Notes: a model not told the origin generated them from the letters alone. A DNA stretch of 42,888 nt from an uncultured bacterium (GCA_905215405.1 CAJMQE010000026.1:1-42888), one strand, 5' to 3'. Positions 1 through 8,582 are shown, counted from the stretch's first letter. Made by a program: numbers and translations.

Positions 1-52
1 GGCTTTTTCATTCAAGAGTTCTCCGACCGGAGAACTTTCCTATAAAGTAAAA

Positions 53-90
53 AAGAGTGGATCATCTGCTTTATGCCGATGACCACTCTT
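53..90. terminator. Bidirectional hairpin terminator
   Basis: The arms AAGAGTGG-TCATC and GATGACCACTCTT pair with a single bulged A and an 11-base loop. A run of seven T follows on the plus strand and an A-rich flank precedes it, so it can work in both directions. It lies downstream of the minus-strand pectin methylesterase gene and is its probable terminator. A second perfect inverted repeat, AGTTCTCC and GGAGAACT, sits at 17-36 without a strong T run. Confidence 0.75.
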
Positions 91-125
91 CTTTTTTTGA
101 CTACACTACCACTTTAATATTTTTT

Positions 126-236
126 ATCTGTCTTTATTTTTATCTGTTCTTATTTTTTCTATTCTTACTTCTATCTGTTCTTACTTTTATCTATTCTTAC
201 TTTTATCTGTTCTTACTTTTATCTGTTCTTACTTTT
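126..236. repeat. 16-bp tandem repeat spanning a stop codon, about 7 units
   Basis: The plus-strand unit is ATCTGTTCTTACTTTT. Copies at 173-188, 205-220 and 221-236 are identical, 189-204 differs at one base, and the units further left (126-172) are degenerate. The array begins inside the last codons of the pectin methylesterase gene and runs into its 3' untranslated region. Each good unit repeats the terminal Ser-Lys-Asn-Arg-stop codons. Because the period is not a multiple of three, copy changes would not extend the protein through in-frame repeats. Confidence 0.9.
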
Positions 237-3200
237 TCTTCCTCTGAATCCTGCTAACATGACTGCTGCTCCCGTCAGGATGGCAAGCAACCATGGATAG
301 AGCATCGTTGTATCTCCCGTCTGAACACTGTTAGTTGCATTTCCTGATTTCTGAGACTGCTCTGCTACAGCTGCTCCACTATTCTGATTATGATTCGTTG
401 TTTCAGAATCTTCCTTTGACTGCACGGCTGTTGCAGATTGCATTTCTGTTGCTTTCTGGCTTTCCTGTTCTGTTGCTTTTTCTGATGCCTGCTGTGTTGT
501 CTTTTCTGTTGCTTTCTCTGACGTTAGCTGCGTTGGCTCTGTAGTTGGCTCTGTTGTCGGCTGCGTCGTTGGCTGCGTTGTTGGCTGCGTTGTTGGCTCT
601 GTCGTTGGCTGCGTTGTTGGCTCTGTCGTTGGCTGCGTCGTTGGCTCTGTCGTTGGCTGCGTTGTTGGCTCTGTCGTTGGCTGCGTCGTTGGCTCTGTCG
701 TTGGCTGCGTTGTTGGCTCTGTCGTTGGCTGCGTCGGATCTGTCGTCGGTATCTTGGATTCTTTCTTCACCAGCGCTTTCATGGCATTTTCGATGTCAGT
801 AGCCATTCGGTCCACGATCTCCTGCTCATCAGCTGTCTTGTCTCTGACTGCCCTGCTGACCGCATCAGTTACACCTGTGAAATCAACATACTGCTGTGGA
901 TCCAGTGCATTTGCCTTTGCAAGTGCTTCATCTACCTGCGTATAATCGGCATAATAATAAACTGGTTTCCATCCATCAAAATAAGAAGCAACTGAAACTG
1001 ATGCAGCTTCCTGTTCTGTCATAAGCTTCACACCGTTTGCTCTTGCCGACAGATCTACTACTGTACCGTCTGGCGTATGCGTATTGTATTCTACATAATT
1101 TGCTTTATCCGGTGTTACAGACATTGGTGTATAACCTGAAGCTGCAATTAGATCTGCTGATTCCACTTCTGTATTAAAGAACAGCACTTTGGTGCCTTCT
1201 CCCCATGGTCTTCCAAGAAAGATTCCGGAAAAGTCTGTATTGATTCCCGGATAAGAGGTTCTTACAACACTGCATCCGCTAAACAGATATCCTGCTTCGC
1301 CTGATGGTTTTGACGCAGTGATGATACTGCCACCTGCTGCCTTATCACTGTATCCGTACATACTCAGCGTGCAACGGTCAAATACTGGATTGCCCGCACC
1401 ACAAATAAAGTCCGTGGTACCCTCAATGGTACAATTTCTAAAATAAGAGGACTCTGTATTATCCCCTGTATACATGGTATCCTGTCCACTCAAAAATGAG
1501 CAGTTATTAAATTCACAATCATCTGCCTGCAAAAACATTGTACAGGCACGTTCCTTATTCACGGCTTTCTTTACATCATCATCACTGGCTGTTGATCTGT
1601 CCTGCTTTGATACATCCACACCGAGGCCTACTCCATCAGCAACTTCCTCATCTGTATGATATCTGTTAAATGAATTCTCGAAGATCACATTATCAGCCTG
1701 AAATCCCGTGGCCGCAGCCATGATATTGACCGTAGAGCCCCAGTGCCCTGGAACCATGCCAACATTTGTCTTAGTATACTGATCCACCGCATACTGTTCA
1801 CTGTAAAGTCCACCATAGGTCCTGTCAGTTGATGGATCTGCACTATAATAGGAAAAATTTGTTCCATAGTACCAAGTGATTGTCGCCGGGCTATCTCCTT
1901 TACTTTTAAATGTAATATCCGGGGTATCAACAACGACCTGTTCTCTGTACAGAGCATCTGTCAGTACAATTGTCACTCTTTGTCCATCTTCTCTGGTCAT
2001 TCTGTTGACTGCATCAAGTGCTTTTGTAATTGTTGGATACTGCTGTCCCTCTCCTACCAGAATTTCCGACTGATAGGCAACCGCAGATGTATCCTGTGGT
2101 GCTTTCAGGTATATCCTGTTTTGTACTGCCTGATCGGCGACACTGACATGATCAAATACGGTATAGCTATCTACCTCTGCGCTTGTTTCATATTCCCCTG
2201 CACGCAGTTGCGCCTGATACTGATTCCCTGTAACCGAAAATGTATAACTATATTCCGGTGTATCCATATTTGTAAATGTAACATTTTTCACATCTGCTTC
2301 TTTTTCATCTGATGTAACAAAGGTACCTGATACGTTCTGCAGTGCTTTCGGAGCTGCCATCAACTCCACTCCGTCATAATTTCCAGCTGCTTTCTGTATC
2401 GTCTGTGTTACCTCATAATCATCCGCATTCTCTAAAGTAACCTGATACTCCTGATCTGGTGCAAGAATGGCTTTCTGAAACTGATAATTGCCATCAGCTA
2501 TTCTTGTAAGATTCAGTTCCACATTACTTAACACTGGATCCTGTGGAACAAGGATTACCTTCAGCGTATCTTTACATGCATTGTCCGGAATACCTGTTAC
2601 CGTACCGGAAATACTTGTCGTTTCTGCTGGAATCACAGAGAAATCCTCTACTGCCTGTCCCTCATTTCCAGTCAGTGCAAAGCGATTGGCACCATTAGTT
2701 TCATCCACTTTAAACCCTGTTTTACTAAGAATTGCAGCATAATTGCTCTTTCCTTCAATTCTTCTAAGTGTTGTCTGATAACTTCCATCCTGTCCGATCT
2801 GCGCTGTGACAACAGGAATACTGGAATCATCCATATTTTTGAACAGAATTTCAGTGACTCCATTTTCGACTGCCTGGGCTACTTTACCTGAAACAGTGAC
2901 TTCATTAACCGGATTATACTCGGTTACTGTAATTTTTGTGATCTTAACATCACCACCAGAAATCACCCCAAAATACTTCTGTCCATTGATCACTTTACTG
3001 TAGTCAGTAATATCACTGACCGTTACTGACTGTGCTGTTGTATTCATATCTACGTGGTAACCACTATCCTTGTCAAACAGATAGGTCGGTCTCGTTGCAG
3101 AACTGCCTGAGCAGGTCTGCGTATATGTAATTTTTGTTGTATCATCTTGAATTGGCAGATACATAACATTTCCCTGTCTGAATTTTAACTGAGTCGGATC

Positions 3201-3473
3201 AAATGTCAGACCTGAACCATCGGATGCATAATACAGAATCCCCGTTGTTTCTGTATTTGTCCCCTCTAGTATCTCTCCCACATTCGGGTTTGTCTTCCCG
3301 GTATTATCAGAAAAAGTATACGTGTGTTCGGACACACTGACTTCTGATTCTGCAGCACTGACATTCATTGTTTTTGTCAGGCCTCCCGATACTGGTAATG
3401 TGGTAAAAAGCAACAATCCGGCAACTGCCAGCGATATTGCTGCTTTCCCCCTTTTTCTTGTAAAACGCCTCAT
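219..3473 (-). CDS. Wall-anchored multidomain pectin methylesterase (CE8)
   Basis: This is a secreted pectinesterase that would remove methyl groups from homogalacturonan at the cell surface. The chosen ATG has GGAG five bases upstream and gives the signal peptide start MRRFTRKRGKAA; an ATG seven codons earlier has a poorly spaced site. Order of parts: signal peptide; a beta-rich binding-like domain to about residue 190; three carboxypeptidase-regulatory-like beta-sandwich repeats to about 465; a CE8 parallel beta-helix from about 470 to 840 with the family motifs SGQDTMYTG, GTTDFICG and LGRPW; a FIVAR-like helical segment; a Thr-Pro-rich spacer; and a C-terminal VQTGD motif, hydrophobic helix and GRKSKNR tail, which is a sortase-type anchor with a non-LPxTG motif. 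The catalytic Gln, both Asp and the Arg are present, so it should be active. No other pectin genes are adjacent. Confidence 0.93.
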   Translation of the reverse strand: MRRFTRKRGKAAISLAVAGLLLFTTLPVSGGLTKTMNVSAAESEVSVSEHTYTFSDNTGKTNPNVGEILEGTNTETTGILYYASDGSGLTFDPTQLKFRQGNVMYLPIQDDTTKITYTQTCSGSSATRPTYLFDKDSGYHVDMNTTAQSVTVSDITDYSKVINGQKYFGVISGGDVKITKITVTEYNPVNEVTVSGKVAQAVENGVTEILFKNMDDSSIPVVTAQIGQDGSYQTTLRRIEGKSNYAAILSKTGFKVDETNGANRFALTGNEGQAVEDFSVIPAETTSISGTVTGIPDNACKDTLKVILVPQDPVLSNVELNLTRIADGNYQFQKAILAPDQEYQVTLENADDYEVTQTIQKAAGNYDGVELMAAPKALQNVSGTFVTSDEKEADVKNVTFTNMDTPEYSYTFSVTGNQYQAQLRAGEYETSAEVDSYTVFDHVSVADQAVQNRIYLKAPQDTSAVAYQSEILVGEGQQYPTITKALDAVNRMTREDGQRVTIVLTDALYREQVVVDTPDITFKSKGDSPATITWYYGTNFSYYSADPSTDRTYGGLYSEQYAVDQYTKTNVGMVPGHWGSTVNIMAAATGFQADNVIFENSFNRYHTDEEVADGVGLGVDVSKQDRSTASDDDVKKAVNKERACTMFLQADDCEFNNCSFLSGQDTMYTGDNTESSYFRNCTIEGTTDFICGAGNPVFDRCTLSMYGYSDKAAGGSIITASKPSGEAGYLFSGCSVVRTSYPGINTDFSGIFLGRPWGEGTKVLFFNTEVESADLIAASGYTPMSVTPDKANYVEYNTHTPDGTVVDLSARANGVKLMTEQEAASVSVASYFDGWKPVYYYADYTQVDEALAKANALDPQQYVDFTGVTDAVSRAVRDKTADEQEIVDRMATDIENAMKALVKKESKIPTTDPTQPTTEPTTQPTTEPTTQPTTEPTTQPTTEPTTQPTTEPTTQPTTEPTTQPTTQPTTQPTTEPTTEPTQLTSEKATEKTTQQASEKATEQESQKATEMQSATAVQSKEDSETTNHNQNSGAAVAEQSQKSGNATNSVQTGDTTMLYPWLLAILTGAAVMLAGFRGRKSKNR
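531..746. repeat. 24-bp coding repeat encoding TEPTTQPT
   Basis: A near-identical 24-base unit repeats about nine times and encodes the eight-residue motif TEPTTQPT, with a few half units at the N-terminal and C-terminal edges. It forms the extended, probably glycosylated spacer that holds the esterase away from the cell wall. Units differ only at a few synonymous positions (cgt and cgc versions alternate), which points to recent expansion. Confidence 0.9.
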
Positions 3474-3564
3474 ACACTCTCCATTTCTGCGCATTTCCCC
3501 CGCGCAAAGTTCCAGGTAGAATTTTCGGAATTCTCCCCTTCAACTAATTTACAGTTACAGTTTG

Positions 3565-3593
3565 ATAATATATATTTATAAAAGTGTTTACAA
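3565..3593 (-). promoter_or_regulatory. Candidate sigma-A promoter of the pectin methylesterase gene
   Basis: Read on the minus strand, TTGTAA (3588-3593) and TATTAT (3565-3570) are separated by 17 bases. This leaves a leader of roughly 85 bases to the chosen start codon. The flanking DNA is very AT-rich, so chance matches are possible. Confidence 0.45.
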
Positions 3594-3666
3594 GAACTGT
3601 ATGTATACGAATGATAGCATTAATCTATTATTAGTTGCATAGCAAAGTTTCTTTCCTTAATAAAAG

Positions 3667-3715
3667 AAAAATCTCTTCAGACAGAACAAAAATTTCTGAC
3701 GTGAAAGAGATTTTT
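3667..3715. terminator. Hairpin terminator after the glycosyltransferase gene
   Basis: AAAAATCTCTT at 3667-3677 pairs with AAGAGATTTTT at 3705-3715. Transcripts from the minus strand end in a U-rich tract immediately after the stem. It lies about 25 bases past the glycosyltransferase stop codon and separates it from the pectin methylesterase gene. Confidence 0.75.
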
Positions 3716-3739
3716 CAACTGCTAGTTTTAATTAGTTGG

Positions 3740-4882
3740 TTACACCTGTGGGTAGTAACGCTCCAGCCAGCTCAGTTCCTTACGTTCCTCATTTTCACTG
3801 TACCAGCCTTTTTCAGTCTCTAGTTTATGCACCCTCTGGAAATATTCCTCATACATTTTTCCAACACGTTCACAGGAATAGTTCTCTGCTGCCCATTTCC
3901 GGCAATTTTCCGGTTTGATCTTATCAATATTTTTTACTGCCCAGCAAAATTCCTCAAATACTCTGCACCGATATCCTGTAACGCCTTGCAGAACAGTCTC
4001 CGGAAATGCGCCCCAGTCCGTTGTGATCACGGGTGTTCCACACAACTGTGCTTCTACATTTACCCCGCCAAATGGCTCAAGATAATAGGTCGGCATCAAT
4101 ACTGCTTTGGCATTGCTCAGCAATTCCGCCCTTTCTTTCGGTCCAACTGCTGGATGATAATGGATATGTTTTTCCTTGCTCAAATGAATCTGCTCTACAT
4201 CATTTTCAAGATCTCCCTGCCCTACAATGTAGAGTTCATTTCCGGTCGCCTTTGCAATATCCGATGCAAGCTGGACACCTTTTCTTTTTATGATTCTTCC
4301 AAAATAAAGCAGATAATCCTTCTTCTCCTTTTTGAACGGAAAATCCTCCAGTTCAAAATAGTTCGGAATAACCGCATCATACCAGCAGCCATCATCAATA
4401 TGAAGTGTTCCATAAATATAATGCATCCATGCATAAGACTCAAATACACGATGGGTAGAAAACACTCCGGAATACCCGATTCCAGGCTCGATCGTGATCA
4501 TTTGAACCACATCAGCTACTGGCTTCTGATAAATTCCCATCGGACACAACAGAATATCTCCTTTTTGTTTCCTCATCATAATTTCACGAATTGCATTCGC
4601 ATTAAATGTTGCATGGGCAATATCTCTCGGATTCTGAAGATACATAACGCGGGACCTGTCATAATCACCATACGCCTGCTTTAATACTTCCTGAGTGGAA
4701 ACCTGTATGAATTCATCACACTCCACATCAGAACCTTCTACTCCATAAAAGTACAGCGTATGTCCATACGCTTTGATCATACGGGACAGTTTAATTATTT
4801 TCTGTGTATATGCACACGATGAATTTTTCCTGTTCGTCTCCAGGTGTGCAAGACCTAATAAATGAAATCTTAGTTTTTCCAT
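3740..4882 (-). CDS. GT4-type glycosyltransferase
   Basis: The protein is a cytoplasmic retaining glycosyltransferase with the GT-B fold, about 380 residues. The start is the ATG preceded by GGGAG seven bases upstream; a longer reading frame begins 25 codons earlier but has no ribosome site. The C-terminal half shows the GT4 pattern: LLYFGRIIKRKGVQLA opening the nucleotide-sugar domain, then EPFGGVNVE (the E-x7-E motif, near residues 268-276) and CGTPVITTDWGAFPE. The donor sugar and acceptor cannot be read from the sequence. It follows two collagen-like genes on the same strand with a 128-base gap. Because those proteins are full of Gly-X-Thr triplets, which are O-glycosylated in spore-surface collagens, glycosylation of its neighbours is a reasonable inference, but not shown. 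Confidence 0.88.
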   Translation of the reverse strand: MEKLRFHLLGLAHLETNRKNSSCAYTQKIIKLSRMIKAYGHTLYFYGVEGSDVECDEFIQVSTQEVLKQAYGDYDRSRVMYLQNPRDIAHATFNANAIREIMMRKQKGDILLCPMGIYQKPVADVVQMITIEPGIGYSGVFSTHRVFESYAWMHYIYGTLHIDDGCWYDAVIPNYFELEDFPFKKEKKDYLLYFGRIIKRKGVQLASDIAKATGNELYIVGQGDLENDVEQIHLSKEKHIHYHPAVGPKERAELLSNAKAVLMPTYYLEPFGGVNVEAQLCGTPVITTDWGAFPETVLQGVTGYRCRVFEEFCWAVKNIDKIKPENCRKWAAENYSCERVGKMYEEYFQRVHKLETEKGWYSENEERKELSWLERYYPQV

Positions 4883-4908
4883 AGCACACTCCCATTTTTC
4901 AGATTTTA

Positions 4909-4937
4909 ACTGCAGGGAAACTGCATTTCCCTGTAGT
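4909..4937. other. Intergenic hairpin between collagen and glycosyltransferase genes
   Basis: ACTGCAGGGAAA and TTTCCCTGTAGT form a 12-bp stem with one G-T pair and a 5-base loop. There is no T run on the minus-strand side, so it is more likely an RNA processing or stabilising hairpin, or a leaky terminator, than a full stop. Confidence 0.5.
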
Positions 4938-5010
4938 AGCAAAAATGCAGTTCCCATTTTCCAGTTATCTTCTTGTCTTTCCGTTTTCTGTATCTATTTG
5001 TTTTATCATC

Positions 5011-7167
5011 CTAAACCAGTTTGATTATTGTCATGCTGGATACAAAGTTCTGTGTTCCACCACCAGTAGCCCGAACCAAAGTGATTTCTGCTCCTGTGTA
5101 GTTGATCAATCCCAGGATTGCTGTTGTTGCTGTCTGATAAATTGTGCTGCCTGTAATCGTTCCGCCTACATAAGGAGTTGTTGAAACTGTATTTACACCA
5201 GATGATGCAATTACTGTTTCTGGACTCGTCGACTGATTTGTCAGTGCAATAACTGCATCCTGCGTCGTTGCGGTTCCTTCAAATAATACCGTCCATGTTA
5301 CATAATACGTTCCTGGTGCTACCGTGACCTGCTGCGTTGCATAAGTGATTGGTGGATCAACCGATGGACCAACATACACTGGTGTGCCGTCTTCAACTGG
5401 TACTGCTGCGCCATCACTTACCGGTGCTGTTACCTCCGTCTGGTTTTCCAGATACATTGCTGCACTGAATCCCGGGCCGGTTGCTCCTGTTGGGCCTGTT
5501 GGGCCAGTAGGACCGGTTGGGCCTGTTGGGCCTGTTGCTCCTACGGCTCCATCTGCTCCAGCGGCTCCACTTGGGCCTGTTGGGCCGGTTGCTCCTACGG
5601 CTCCATCTGCTCCAGCGGCTCCACTTGGACCTGTCGGACCGGTTGCTCCTACGGCTCCATCTGCTCCAGCGGCTCCACTTGGGCCTGTCGGACCGGTTGC
5701 TCCTACGGCTCCATCTACTCCAGCGGCTCCACTTGGACCTGTCGGACCGGTTGCTCCTACTGCTCCATCTGCTCCAGCGGCTCCACTTGGGCCTGTTGGA
5801 CCGGTTGCTCCTACGGCTCCATCTGCTCCGGCGGCTCCACTTGGGCCTGCTGGACCGGTTGCTCCTACGGCTCCTGGTAATCCCTGTGGGCCGGTCGGAC
5901 CGGTTGCTCCTACTGCTCCTGCGGCTCCACTTGGACCGGTTGCTCCTGCAGCTCCACTTGGACCGGTTGCTCCTACTGCTCCTGGTAATCCCTGTGGGCC
6001 GGTCGGGCCAGTTGCTCCTACTGCTCCTGCGGCTCCACTTGGACCGGTGGTTCCTACTGCTCCTGGTAATCCCTGTGGACCGGTTGGACCAGTAGCTCCT
6101 ACAGCTCCATCAATTCCTGCAGCTCCACTTGGACCGGTGGCTCCTACGGCTCCTGGTAATCCCTGTGGGCCGGTCGGACCGGTGGCTCCTACGGCTCCGG
6201 CGGCTCCACTCGGGCCGGTGGCTCCTACGGCTCCTGGTAATCCCTGTGGGCCGGTGGGACCAGTGGCTCCTACGGCTCCATCAATTCCTGCAGCTCCACT
6301 TGGACCGGTGGCTCCTACTGCTCCTGGTAACCCCTGCGGACCGGCTGGACCAGTCGCTCCTATGGTTCCGGGAGCTCCACTTGGGCCCGTGGCTCCTGGA
6401 AGTCCTTGTGGACCTGTTGGGCCTATAGCTCCTGAAAGTCCCTGCGGGCCGGCTGGACCAGTCGCTCCTGGCAATCCCTGTGGGCCGGTGGCTCCTGTTG
6501 CGCCACTTGGACCGGTTGGACCTCCCGACGGGCCTGTAGCTCCTGTTGCTCCACTTGGGCCTGCCGGGCCTGTTGCTCCTGCCGGTCCAGTGGCTCCAAT
6601 AGCACCTGTTGCTCCTACTGGCCCTACGGATCCTCTGGCTCCCTGTGGTCCCTGGAATCCCATCGGGCCTGTTGCTCCTGTAGCTCCTGTTGCACCCGTT
6701 GCTCCCGAAGGACCTGCAGGTCCTGTTGGACCGGTGGCTCCTGTAGGACCAGCCTGCCCACCTTCAGGAAAACTATAAACAAGTAATGTTGCTTTTACAG
6801 GTACAACAGCTGACAAATAAACACTTGCCGTACTGGTATTAGACAAGAACATATTCATACCTGCCTGAGCAATGTCTACCACACCAACCCCATTAACCTG
6901 ACCAGTTCTGATTGGTGATGTTCCTTCGATAACCTCTCCCTGTGACGTTATCAGTGAAAATACTGTTCCGTTTGTGCTTGATGTTGTCTGGGTTGATACC
7001 CACCAGTTCACAATATAGGTGCCGGGTTCATTAAATGTTATAATACCTGTTGCTGTATTATACGTTATATTCCCCTTCAAAAACAGAATATCTTCGAACA
7101 CAATATTGGAACCGACATTAATGACATTAAACTGTTGACTTTCGATCTGCAATGCTATATCGCTCAT
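5011..7167 (-). CDS. Collagen-like protein with a globular domain at each end
   Basis: This 718-residue protein has no signal peptide, as is usual for spore exosporium collagens. An N-terminal globular domain (about residues 1-134) contains a BclA/C1q-like strand pattern with GTYIVNWWVSTQTT. About 143 Gly-X-Y triplets follow (about 136-564), mostly Gly-Ala-Thr, Gly-Pro-Thr and Gly-Pro-Ser, with an 18-residue super-repeat GATGPTGPSGAAGADGAV at the C-terminal side. A second globular domain (about 565-718) contains GTYYVTWTVLFEG, the same strand motif as the first. The start has GGAGG eight bases upstream and lies 22 bases after the stop of the other collagen gene, so the two are probably cotranscribed. 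The threonine-rich Y positions are likely O-glycosylation sites. The role is probably a surface filament; spore location is an inference. Confidence 0.9.
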   Translation of the reverse strand: MSDIALQIESQQFNVINVGSNIVFEDILFLKGNITYNTATGIITFNEPGTYIVNWWVSTQTTSSTNGTVFSLITSQGEVIEGTSPIRTGQVNGVGVVDIAQAGMNMFLSNTSTASVYLSAVVPVKATLLVYSFPEGGQAGPTGATGPTGPAGPSGATGATGATGATGPMGFQGPQGARGSVGPVGATGAIGATGPAGATGPAGPSGATGATGPSGGPTGPSGATGATGPQGLPGATGPAGPQGLSGAIGPTGPQGLPGATGPSGAPGTIGATGPAGPQGLPGAVGATGPSGAAGIDGAVGATGPTGPQGLPGAVGATGPSGAAGAVGATGPTGPQGLPGAVGATGPSGAAGIDGAVGATGPTGPQGLPGAVGTTGPSGAAGAVGATGPTGPQGLPGAVGATGPSGAAGATGPSGAAGAVGATGPTGPQGLPGAVGATGPAGPSGAAGADGAVGATGPTGPSGAAGADGAVGATGPTGPSGAAGVDGAVGATGPTGPSGAAGADGAVGATGPTGPSGAAGADGAVGATGPTGPSGAAGADGAVGATGPTGPTGPTGPTGPTGATGPGFSAAMYLENQTEVTAPVSDGAAVPVEDGTPVYVGPSVDPPITYATQQVTVAPGTYYVTWTVLFEGTATTQDAVIALTNQSTSPETVIASSGVNTVSTTPYVGGTITGSTIYQTATTAILGLINYTGAEITLVRATGGGTQNFVSSMTIIKLV
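5475..6765. repeat. Collagen Gly-X-Y repeat region
   Basis: This is an uninterrupted run of GGN-starting triplet codons on the minus strand, with strong 27-base and 54-base higher-order repeats, particularly between about 5520 and 5860. The opposite strand carries long open frames purely as a by-product of this composition. Such a region is prone to copy-number change and to assembly collapse. Confidence 0.9.
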
Positions 7168-7189
7168 CTCTTAATCCTCCACGTATTTT

Positions 7190-8401
7190 TTAGAAAGCAA
7201 CCTCCACAATAACAATATTGGCCTGAGCCGGTGTTGCTGCCAATGTAACTACATCTGTACTCGTGTTAAATAGTGCAAGAACTGATGGATTATCATTTAC
7301 GTCTATGATCGAACTTCCGCTGATCTGCCCTGATACAATTGGTGAATAAGCTGCCGTCTGAGCTACTCCATTCAGTCTCAGGTTAAATCCTACCTGTGAT
7401 GCACTACCAGCACCATCTGTTGCTACCCACCAGGTAACCAGATACGTAGCCGGTGTTGTTAATGTAAATACACCTAAAGCCTGATTGTAAGTGATATCTG
7501 AAGTCTGATTAACTGATACATAATTAAAGATTACGTTCTGATCAACTCCGACTGTTGCTAATGGAGTATCTAAAACCTGTGCATTAATTCCACGTAAGAC
7601 TGATGTTACTCCCGCTGGTCCCTGTGGTCCAGTTGCTCCTATAAGTCCCTGCGGGCCGGTTGCTCCGATAGGTCCCTGTGGACCCGTTGCTCCCACAAAT
7701 CCCTGTGGCCCCATTGCTCCTGTTGCTCCACTCGGTCCCATAAGTCCCATCGGGCCAGTTGCTCCGACAAGTCCCTGTGGGCCCATTGCTCCTGTTGCTC
7801 CACTTGGTCCCATAAGTCCCATTGGGCCAGTTGCTCCTACAAATCCCTGTGGACCTGTTGCTCCGACTGCTCCACTCGGTCCCATAGGTCCCATCGGGCC
7901 AGTTGCTCCACTTGCTCCTGTCGCTCCGCTCGGTCCCATAAGTCCCATTGGACCGGTTGCTCCAATTGCTCCTGGTGCACCTGTTGCTCCACTTGGTCCC
8001 ATAAAACCTACTGGTCCAATTGCTCCAGTTGCTCCTGTCATACCCATTGGCCCCATCGGTCCCATCGGGCCCATCATTCCTATTGCGCCGGTTGCTCCAC
8101 TTGGACCTACGTCACCGGTAAATCCTCTTGGTCCCATTGGGCCAGGAATACCTGGTGCGCCCGGAATCCCCGGAGGACCCATACGTCCTGGGGCTCCCGA
8201 TGGTCCCATCGGGCCCGGATCTCCTTTTGGACCTTTACAGCAACATTGTCTGTTATTACCATTTGGACCGCCCGGGCTCTGGCCAGGACCGCCGCAACCT
8301 CCTCTGTCACCTCCACAGTAGCCATTACAGCCACGACCGTTCAGTGATGAAGCACTTATATCCTCATTGAAGTTATCTGAATCATTTTCATTAATACTCA
8401 T
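7190..8401 (-). CDS. BclA-like collagen protein with cysteine-rich N-terminus
   Basis: The protein has 403 residues, and the start ATG follows AAAGGAGG at good spacing; an earlier in-frame ATG lacks a ribosome site. The N-terminal 50 residues are acidic, then Gly/Cys-rich, with CNGYCGGDRGGCGG and a CCCK cluster that could cross-link the protein or anchor it. About 70 Gly-X-Y triplets follow, rich in Gly-Pro-Met, Gly-Ala-Thr and Gly-Pro-Ser. A C-terminal domain of about 135 residues resembles the BclA C1q/TNF-like fold, with ATYLVTWWVATDG and a hydrophobic end IVIVEVAF. There is no signal peptide, as for exosporium proteins assembled in the mother cell. A sigma-K-like promoter lies just upstream. 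A spore-surface filament is the favoured role. Confidence 0.88.
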   Translation of the reverse strand: MSINENDSDNFNEDISASSLNGRGCNGYCGGDRGGCGGPGQSPGGPNGNNRQCCCKGPKGDPGPMGPSGAPGRMGPPGIPGAPGIPGPMGPRGFTGDVGPSGATGAIGMMGPMGPMGPMGMTGATGAIGPVGFMGPSGATGAPGAIGATGPMGLMGPSGATGASGATGPMGPMGPSGAVGATGPQGFVGATGPMGLMGPSGATGAMGPQGLVGATGPMGLMGPSGATGAMGPQGFVGATGPQGPIGATGPQGLIGATGPQGPAGVTSVLRGINAQVLDTPLATVGVDQNVIFNYVSVNQTSDITYNQALGVFTLTTPATYLVTWWVATDGAGSASQVGFNLRLNGVAQTAAYSPIVSGQISGSSIIDVNDNPSVLALFNTSTDVVTLAATPAQANIVIVEVAF

Positions 8402-8423
8402 ATTTGAAGCCTCCTTTCTGCTA

Positions 8424-8450
8424 TATAATATGGTATTAAATAAAAAAAGT
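8424..8450 (-). promoter_or_regulatory. Candidate sigma-K-type promoter for the collagen operon
   Basis: On the minus strand, CATATTATA matches the sporulation sigma-K minus-10 pattern CATAnnnTA exactly. An AC dinucleotide lies 16 bases upstream, which is the expected minus-35 element. It sits about 22 bases before the start codon, so the leader would be very short. It supports mother-cell expression late in sporulation, but the motif has low information content. Confidence 0.45.
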
Positions 8451-8582
8451 GCCATTTCGTCATGATATGAATATAGGGAAATCATAAATTCAGTATGTTA
8501 CATCCATAATAAAATGGTAATGCAATTGTACCTATTTATACTGCACAATTGCACTACCAACGCTCTCTTCAAGCCATTCTAT

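Noticed and set aside
531..746. Repeat array that might be taken for CRISPR or a regulatory array
   Set aside because: Units are directly adjacent, in frame, and encode a Thr-Pro linker. There are no spacers and no cas genes.
5345..6778. Long plus-strand open frame of 477 codons antisense to the collagen gene
   Set aside because: It is rich in Pro-Val-Ala-Pro and Gly-Pro repeats that are the exact complement of Gly-X-Y codons. It has no ribosome site and no independent protein character.
7190..8401. Sortase or signal-peptide-dependent surface export for the collagen proteins
   Set aside because: Neither collagen protein has a signal peptide or a C-terminal anchor. Assembly from the mother cell onto spores fits better, though this remains an inference.
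8521..8553. Hairpin TGCAATTGT and ACAATTGCA as a terminator
   Set aside because: The 15-base loop and the absence of a T run on either side make a terminator unlikely. It is a weak inverted repeat in AT-rich DNA.
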